DNA of 64,000 nt, taken from positions 27,436 to 91,435 of the forward strand of contig UQIW01000006.1 in NCBI GenBank assembly GCA_900541235.1. Direction: 5' to 3'. Positions 59,738 through 64,000 of this stretch are shown here, piece after piece; the first letter of the stretch is position 1; every line of letters starts with the position of its first letter. The translations under genes and the position numbers were made by a program. This DNA is from an uncultured Collinsella sp. (GTDB lineage Bacteria; Actinomycetota; Coriobacteriia; Coriobacteriales; Coriobacteriaceae). The notes beneath the pieces are model-generated. The model had not been told where the DNA came from. It was given only the letters and a program-made list of their open reading frames with translations, and did not search any database.

Positions 59738-59779
59738 GCCGCCGTCTGCCGCAACCTTGCGAATCTAAGCGCGATACTA

Positions 59780-59819
59780 AGCGGGCCGCGCCGGAAATCC
59801 CCGGCGCGGCCCGCTTTTT
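59780..59819 (+). terminator. Terminator after the dehydrogenase gene
   Basis: AGCGGGCCGCGCCGG pairs with CCGGCGCGGCCCGCTT around AAATCC, followed by TTT. Strong. Confidence 0.9.
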
Positions 59820-59867
59820 ACGCACGCTGTTCACTTGCGAATCGAAGGTGAATGCTTTTCCCGTTAC

Positions 59868-60836
59868 TTAGTACTGCTCGATGCCCATGTAACGACGAAC
59901 CTCGGGGCTGTGGTCAAAGACCTTGCCGCGGGCGGCGCGCAGCTCGCAGCTCATCGCATAGAAGAAGATCGGCTCCAGGAACGAGCGCACGCTGGCGGGC
60001 ACGTCGCCCACGCCGTACTCGAGCGCGTCGAGCACCATGATCGTGTCGGTGTGCGTGTTGAGGAACGCAAGCGCACGCTCCTCCATGGGACGGCACTCGC
60101 CGGCGCCGAGCTGCACAAAGTAGAACACGCCGGGCTCGGTGGCCTCGAAGGGGCCGTGGAAGTACTCGCCGGAATGGATGTAGCAGCAATGCTGCCACTG
60201 CATCTCCATGAGCGAGCAGATGGCCATGGCGTAGGTCTGGCTAAAGTTGGGGCCGGAACCCAGGATGTAGAAGAACTTGTGCTGCTGGCAGAGCTCGGCA
60301 AAGCGGGCGCCCAGCTCGGCGTTGACCTTCTCGCGGGCGGCGGGCAGCAGCGCGTCCATCTGCTTGAGACCCTCGTACATGTCGGCAAGCGCCTCGTAGC
60401 CCTCCTGCTGATCGAGCAGTTCGGCGGCAATCAGAGCGCCGATGCCCTGCGGCACCTCGGCCTGCGACACGCCCTCGCCCCAGGGGTAGACCCAGGTGGT
60501 CCACTTGCCGTTGTCGATCTTGGAGCCCTCGCAGTCGGTCATGGCGACGACCTCGGCGCCGGCGGCCAGCGCCATCTCGCAGCCGTCGACGACCTCCTGC
60601 GTGTTGCCGCTGTGGCTGCAAGCGATGACGAGCGACTTCTCGCCGAGGCTCTTGGGGGCCATCAGGCAGAACTCGCGCGCCGTGTAGACCGTCGAGGTAA
60701 ACGTGGTGGCCTCGCGCTTGAGCAGCTCGTTGGCCGGCATCAGGTCGATCATCGAACCGCCGCAAGCGATCCAAAAGACGTTCTCGATCTTGCCCTTGCG
60801 CTCGATGATTTCCTGAACCAGATCATGTGCGTTCAT
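59868..60836 (-). CDS. SIS-domain protein, FrlB/deglycase-like
   Basis: A 322-residue sugar-isomerase-fold enzyme with two SIS domains: FWIACGGSMIDLM and IACSHSGNTQEVVDGCEMALAAG, then FYILGSGPNFSQTYAMAICSLMEMQW and YIHSGEYFHGPFEATEPGVFYFV (diagnostic of fructoselysine-6-phosphate deglycase relatives), ending EVRRYMGIEQY. It may remove an amino acid from a phosphorylated Amadori product. It is controlled by the upstream gntR; substrate is inferred. Confidence 0.8.
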   Translation of the reverse strand: MNAHDLVQEIIERKGKIENVFWIACGGSMIDLMPANELLKREATTFTSTVYTAREFCLMAPKSLGEKSLVIACSHSGNTQEVVDGCEMALAAGAEVVAMTDCEGSKIDNGKWTTWVYPWGEGVSQAEVPQGIGALIAAELLDQQEGYEALADMYEGLKQMDALLPAAREKVNAELGARFAELCQQHKFFYILGSGPNFSQTYAMAICSLMEMQWQHCCYIHSGEYFHGPFEATEPGVFYFVQLGAGECRPMEERALAFLNTHTDTIMVLDALEYGVGDVPASVRSFLEPIFFYAMSCELRAARGKVFDHSPEVRRYMGIEQY

Positions 60837-60870
60837 GCTGATGCTCCTCCTTGTGGGGCGGCTTTGAACG

Positions 60871-60894
60871 ACGACAGCTCGTACCTGCTGTCGT
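60871..60894. promoter_or_regulatory. Leader hairpin of SIS gene
   Basis: ACGACAGC-TCGTACCT-GCTGTCGT, perfect 8-bp arms, in the 5' leader, overlapping the downstream operator by two bases. Confidence 0.5.
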
Positions 60895-60909
60895 TCTATG
60901 TTGTCCTAT
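60893..60909. promoter_or_regulatory. GntR operator, proximal
   Basis: GTTCTATGTTGTCCTAT, one mismatch from the second site. It lies just downstream of the SIS promoter -10, so binding would block transcription. Confidence 0.7.
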
Positions 60910-60916
60910 TTATAGC

Positions 60917-60945
60917 ACGTGTAACAACGCCCGTGAAGTCATCTC
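60917..60945 (-). promoter_or_regulatory. SIS gene promoter
   Basis: On the minus strand TTCACG, a 17-nt spacer and TATAAA, placed between the two 17-bp operators. Confidence 0.55.
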
Positions 60946-60954
60946 AGCAAATTT

Positions 60955-60971
60955 GTTCTATGTTGTTCTAT
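60955..60971. promoter_or_regulatory. GntR operator, distal
   Basis: GTTCTATGTTGTTCTAT, built from two GTTCTAT half-sites 10 bp apart. It lies at about -50 from the SIS promoter, close to the end of gntR. Confidence 0.7.
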
Positions 60972-60980
60972 CTGTGGACG

Positions 60981-61736
60981 TTAGATGTCGAAGACGTAGC
61001 GCGAGCCCACGATCTTTTGGCGGCCGAGCAGTAGAGGGCGCCCGCCGGCGTCGGTAAAGTAGGCCTCCATATAGAAGAGAGGCTCGCCGACCGGCACCTC
61101 CAGCAGCGGGGCCGTCTGAGTATCGGCAAGCGCAATCTCCACGGTGCAGGGGTCGGACTTGAGCGGCGCGCGACCCGAATGCTCGGCAACGAGCGCAAAG
61201 ATTGAGTTATCGGTGAGGTCCTCGTCGGCCAGCGTCTGCAGGTAGGGATGGTCGGCAAGCACAAAGGCGTTGTTCTCGAGCATGACGGGCACGCCGTCTG
61301 CCGTGCGCACGCGCTCGACAACGATGAGCTCGCAGCCGGGTTCCACCCCAAAAAACGCCGCGTCCTCGCGCGTCGCCGCAACCACCGTGCGTGACACCAG
61401 ACGTGCTCCGGCCACCATGTCGTTGGCAGCGCAACCCTCGGAAAAGCTCTGAACGTCACCCTTCTGGACAATCTTGCGCTTGAGCTTGGGCGCGCACACA
61501 AACGTGCCCCTCCCCTGCTGGCGGTTGAGATACCCCGCGCGCGACAGCTCCTCGATGGCGCGGCGCACGGTGATGCGTCCCACGCCGTAGTACTTCACGA
61601 GCTCCATCTCGGAAGGAATGCGCGAGCCGGCGGGGTACACACCGCGCGCGATCTCGCCCTTTAGGTCATCCATGACCTGTTGGTACAGCGGCACGGCGGG
61701 CACGTCAGTGCGGTCGGTTTTATCGTCGAATGCCAT
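60981..61736 (-). CDS. GntR/HutC-family transcriptional regulator
   Basis: A 251-residue regulator. The N-terminal winged helix (about 15-85) has PLYQQVMDDLKGEIARGVYPAGSRIPSEMEL and VGRITVRRAIEELSRAGYLNRQQGRGTFV, a typical GntR DNA-binding motif. The UTRA effector domain (about 100-245) ends with EVPVGEPLFYMEAYFTDAGGRPLLLGRQKI. It lies 3 nt after recQ and just before the SIS gene, whose promoter is flanked by its likely operators. Confidence 0.93.
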   Translation of the reverse strand: MAFDDKTDRTDVPAVPLYQQVMDDLKGEIARGVYPAGSRIPSEMELVKYYGVGRITVRRAIEELSRAGYLNRQQGRGTFVCAPKLKRKIVQKGDVQSFSEGCAANDMVAGARLVSRTVVAATREDAAFFGVEPGCELIVVERVRTADGVPVMLENNAFVLADHPYLQTLADEDLTDNSIFALVAEHSGRAPLKSDPCTVEIALADTQTAPLLEVPVGEPLFYMEAYFTDAGGRPLLLGRQKIVGSRYVFDI

Positions 61737-61738
61737 CG

Positions 61739-63718
61739 TTACGCTCCATCCCGCGCATGCTCGGACTCAAATTCTTCAATCGCCGCCATAAACTGCTCGC
61801 CAAAGGCGTCGGCTTTTTTCTCGCCAATGCCGTTGACCTGGATCAGCTCCTCGCGCGTCTGCGGACGCAGGCGGCACAGGCCGCGCAGGGCCTTGTCGGA
61901 AAAGACCATATACGGCGCCATCTCCAGCTCGGTCGAGATCTCCTTGCGGAGAGCACGCAGGCGCTCGAACAGCTCGGCATCGTCGCCAACGCGCGGGTGC
62001 TGGTCCAGCTCGGCCTGCTCGCGCAGCAGATCGACGGCGCGGCGGGCGCGGGCCGAGGCCTTGCGCTTGGACGCGCGACGCTTAACGGTAAAGACGAACG
62101 CCTCGTCCTCGACCTCGCCGGCACGCGGGCCCAGCCCAACGACCGGGTACTGCCCCTGCGAGGTGGCCAGATAACCGCGGCCGCACAGCTGGCCGATAAT
62201 GTCCTTGATGCGCCCGACCGATTCGCTCGACAGCTCACCGTAGCCGCGGTCCTCGTCCAGATGCATCTGGCGAATGCGCTCGGTGTTGCCGCCGTGGAGC
62301 ACGTCGGCGATGAGCGACTTGCCAAAACGCATGGGACGCGTGGCCACATAGCGCACGGCAGCGCGGGCCATATCGGTGACGTCCTCGACCTCGAACTGCG
62401 TGAGGCAGTTGCTGCAGTTGCCGCAGCCCTCGGCTTCGTCCGTGACGGTGCCGCCCGCGGCGGCTGCCGCATGCTCGGCCGCGGCCTCGTCACCAAAGTA
62501 GCGCAACATGTATTCGCGCAGGCAGCCGGTGGTATTGCAGTAGCCCTCCATCTGGCTGAGCAGACGATATCGATTCTGGAGCGCCCACGCGCGTTGCTCG
62601 TCGTCAAGTGCCTCGTCGGCAGCATCTCCGCGGTCGATCAAAAAGCGGCGCATGCGAAAATCGTTGCCGTTCCACAGCAGGTGGCAGCTGGCCGGGTCGC
62701 CATCGCGGCCGGCGCGGCCCGCCTCCTGGTAGTAGGCCTCGATGCTCTCGGGCACGTTGTTGTGAATCACGTAGCGCACGTTGGGCTTGTCGATGCCCAT
62801 GCCAAAGGCGTTGGTGGCAACCATCACCTGGATATCGTCGTCGATAAAGGCGCGCTGGCTTTGGCGGCGGGCGTCATTGCCCATGCCGGCATGGTAGCGG
62901 CCAACGCGAATGCCGCTGGGGCCCAGCGCTTCGGCAAGATCGCCTGCCAGCGCATCGACCGTCTTGCGGGTCGAGCAATACACGATGCCGCTCTCGCTCG
63001 AATGCGCGATCACGTAGTCGCGCACCCAGGCGGTCTTGGCCTTGTCGCCCATCTCTTCGCAACCAAAGTAGAGGTTCTTGCGATCGAAGCCCGTCACCAC
63101 CGTCGCCGGGTTTTGCAGGCCGAGCATCTGCTGAATGTCCGCGCGTACGCGCTCGGTCGCCGTGGCGGTAAAGGCCGCCACGATGGGGCGCTGCGGCAAG
63201 GAGTCAATGAACTCGCGAATCTGCAGGTAGGCGGGGCGGAAATCCTGACCCCACTGGCTCACGCAGTGGGCCTCGTCAATGGCAACGAGCGGCACACCAA
63301 TGCCGCCGTCCGCCGCAGCCTCCTGCGCAAAGGCTAAAAAGCGCGGCTCGAGCAGGCGCTCGGGCGCCACGTACATAAGCTGGTAGCGGCCCTCGCGCGC
63401 CCGCCTGAGCACGGTGTTTTGCTGGGCCGGAGTAAGGCTGGAGTTGAGATAGCTGGGTCGCGCACCCGCCGCGAGCAACGCACGGGTCTGGTCCTCCATA
63501 AGCGACAGCAGCGGACTCACTACAAAGGTAATGCCGGGCAGCATGAGCGCGGGCACCTGGTAGCAAATGGACTTGCCGGCGCCCGTGGGCATAACGCCCA
63601 GCGCGTCGCGGCCAGCAAGGATCGCATCGACCATGCGGTCCTGCCCCGGGCGAAACGAGGTGTAGCCAAAATAGGCGCCGAGCGTGTCGAGCGCCATCTG
63701 CTGCATGCTATCGGTCAT
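61739..63718 (-). CDS. recQ: ATP-dependent DNA helicase RecQ
   Basis: A 659-residue 3'-5' helicase for recombination and repair. Walker A is GVMPTGAGKSICYQ (about 40-53), the DEAH box is IDEAHCVSQWGQDFR, motif VI is YQEAGRAGRDG and the zinc site uses CNTTGCL and CGNCSNC. The C-terminal HRDC domain is at about 575-650 (DAELFERLRALRKEIST, ALRGLCRLRPQTREELIQVNGIGEKKADAFG). It starts the recQ-gntR-SIS unit. Start ATG at 63718. Confidence 0.97.
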   Translation of the reverse strand: MTDSMQQMALDTLGAYFGYTSFRPGQDRMVDAILAGRDALGVMPTGAGKSICYQVPALMLPGITFVVSPLLSLMEDQTRALLAAGARPSYLNSSLTPAQQNTVLRRAREGRYQLMYVAPERLLEPRFLAFAQEAAADGGIGVPLVAIDEAHCVSQWGQDFRPAYLQIREFIDSLPQRPIVAAFTATATERVRADIQQMLGLQNPATVVTGFDRKNLYFGCEEMGDKAKTAWVRDYVIAHSSESGIVYCSTRKTVDALAGDLAEALGPSGIRVGRYHAGMGNDARRQSQRAFIDDDIQVMVATNAFGMGIDKPNVRYVIHNNVPESIEAYYQEAGRAGRDGDPASCHLLWNGNDFRMRRFLIDRGDAADEALDDEQRAWALQNRYRLLSQMEGYCNTTGCLREYMLRYFGDEAAAEHAAAAAGGTVTDEAEGCGNCSNCLTQFEVEDVTDMARAAVRYVATRPMRFGKSLIADVLHGGNTERIRQMHLDEDRGYGELSSESVGRIKDIIGQLCGRGYLATSQGQYPVVGLGPRAGEVEDEAFVFTVKRRASKRKASARARRAVDLLREQAELDQHPRVGDDAELFERLRALRKEISTELEMAPYMVFSDKALRGLCRLRPQTREELIQVNGIGEKKADAFGEQFMAAIEEFESEHARDGA

Positions 63719-63975
63719 GGTTTCCTAACGTCCAAGTCATCTGCCGCCGATTATACGCCGCCACGCGGACCGGTGGCGCACGGCTGCCGGCCACGGGCGG
63801 CGCAATCCGAAAGGAACGAGCGTGGATTTTTGGACACTTTCCGGATGAGCGTGGATAATCTCCCACTTTGAGGCCGTAACGGGGGTGCGGACAGAAAGTT
63901 GGACCGTGAAGCGGTCCGGACTGTGGAGTGGGTATGATGAATTGGACACCTAGTTAAGAGCGAAAGGTGTTCAAG
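63719..63975. other. Edge region with repeats and IS-like left end
   Basis: The region before the partial transposase has a direct repeat (GAGCGTGGAT at about 63820 and 63847), a GC-rich stem, and a sequence GGACACCTAGTTAAG (63943-63957) resembling an IS3-type end. No gene is visible. Confidence 0.45.
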
Positions 63976-64000
63976 ATGACCCAAAGAAGAAAGCGATACG
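63976..64000 (+). CDS. Partial IS3-type transposase OrfA start
   Basis: Eight codons (MTQRRKRY) run to the right edge after GAAAGGTG. The very basic start is typical of IS3-family OrfA proteins, and the sequence before it looks like an element end. Too short to confirm. Confidence 0.4.

Overview
The window is GC-rich DNA, dense in genes and mostly coded on the minus strand up to about 27.7 kb. Gene content and style point to a Coriobacteriia gut actinobacterium, most likely Collinsella: a Tad pilus locus without a secretin, a Ni/Co ECF transporter, MetA, M32 and M16C peptidases, and many small intergenic palindromic repeats. The genus is inference from resemblance; no 16S rRNA or marker comparison was possible.

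Layout. 1-12.5 kb is housekeeping on the minus strand: an unidentified large protein cut by the left edge, tRNA-Arg, serS, a divergent 57-residue membrane protein, proC, SPFH protein-rlmH, tRNA-Leu, rsmA-tatD, and a GH5-like protein-rsmI-metG. 12.5-13.7 kb holds a 62-bp tandem repeat, tRNA-Phe and a probable toxin-antitoxin pair. 13.7-23.3 kb is one overlapping Tad/Flp pilus operon (cpaB, cpaE, cpaF, tadB, tadC, flp, several TadE/TadG-like proteins, DUF192). 23.5-29.6 kb has rsgA, a P-type Ca-ATPase-like pump and pyk. 30-35 kb has a Vsr/DUF559-like protein, a phospholipase-C-like protein and cbiMQO with a NikR-type operator. 35-39 kb is pheST behind a T-box leader. 39-46 kb has an M32 carboxypeptidase, glmM, a DUF4012 protein, a DMT exporter and tRNA-Val.

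46-52.8 kb is accessory in character: a DUF5710 protein, a divergent Sau3AI-type restriction-modification pair, an unidentified protein, and an AlbA_2 ATP-binding regulator preceded by an array of TATCTCTC motifs. 52.8-63.7 kb returns to metabolism: an M16C peptidase, hicAB with its own operator, formyl-THF cyclo-ligase, metA (acetyl-CoA type), an L-lactate/2-hydroxyacid dehydrogenase, and recQ-gntR-SIS deglycase. The right edge shows what looks like the start of an insertion sequence.

The least explained material is intergenic. It includes tRNA 3' ends duplicated around a shared ~90-bp palindromic unit at two tRNA loci, a hairpin-plus-53-bp composite repeat at 4.2 and 56.9 kb, paired 57-bp palindromes next to hicAB, a 19-bp perfect inverted repeat before the Vsr-like gene, and a 95-bp inverted repeat upstream of rsgA. 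Several promoters carry clear operator palindromes or direct repeats.
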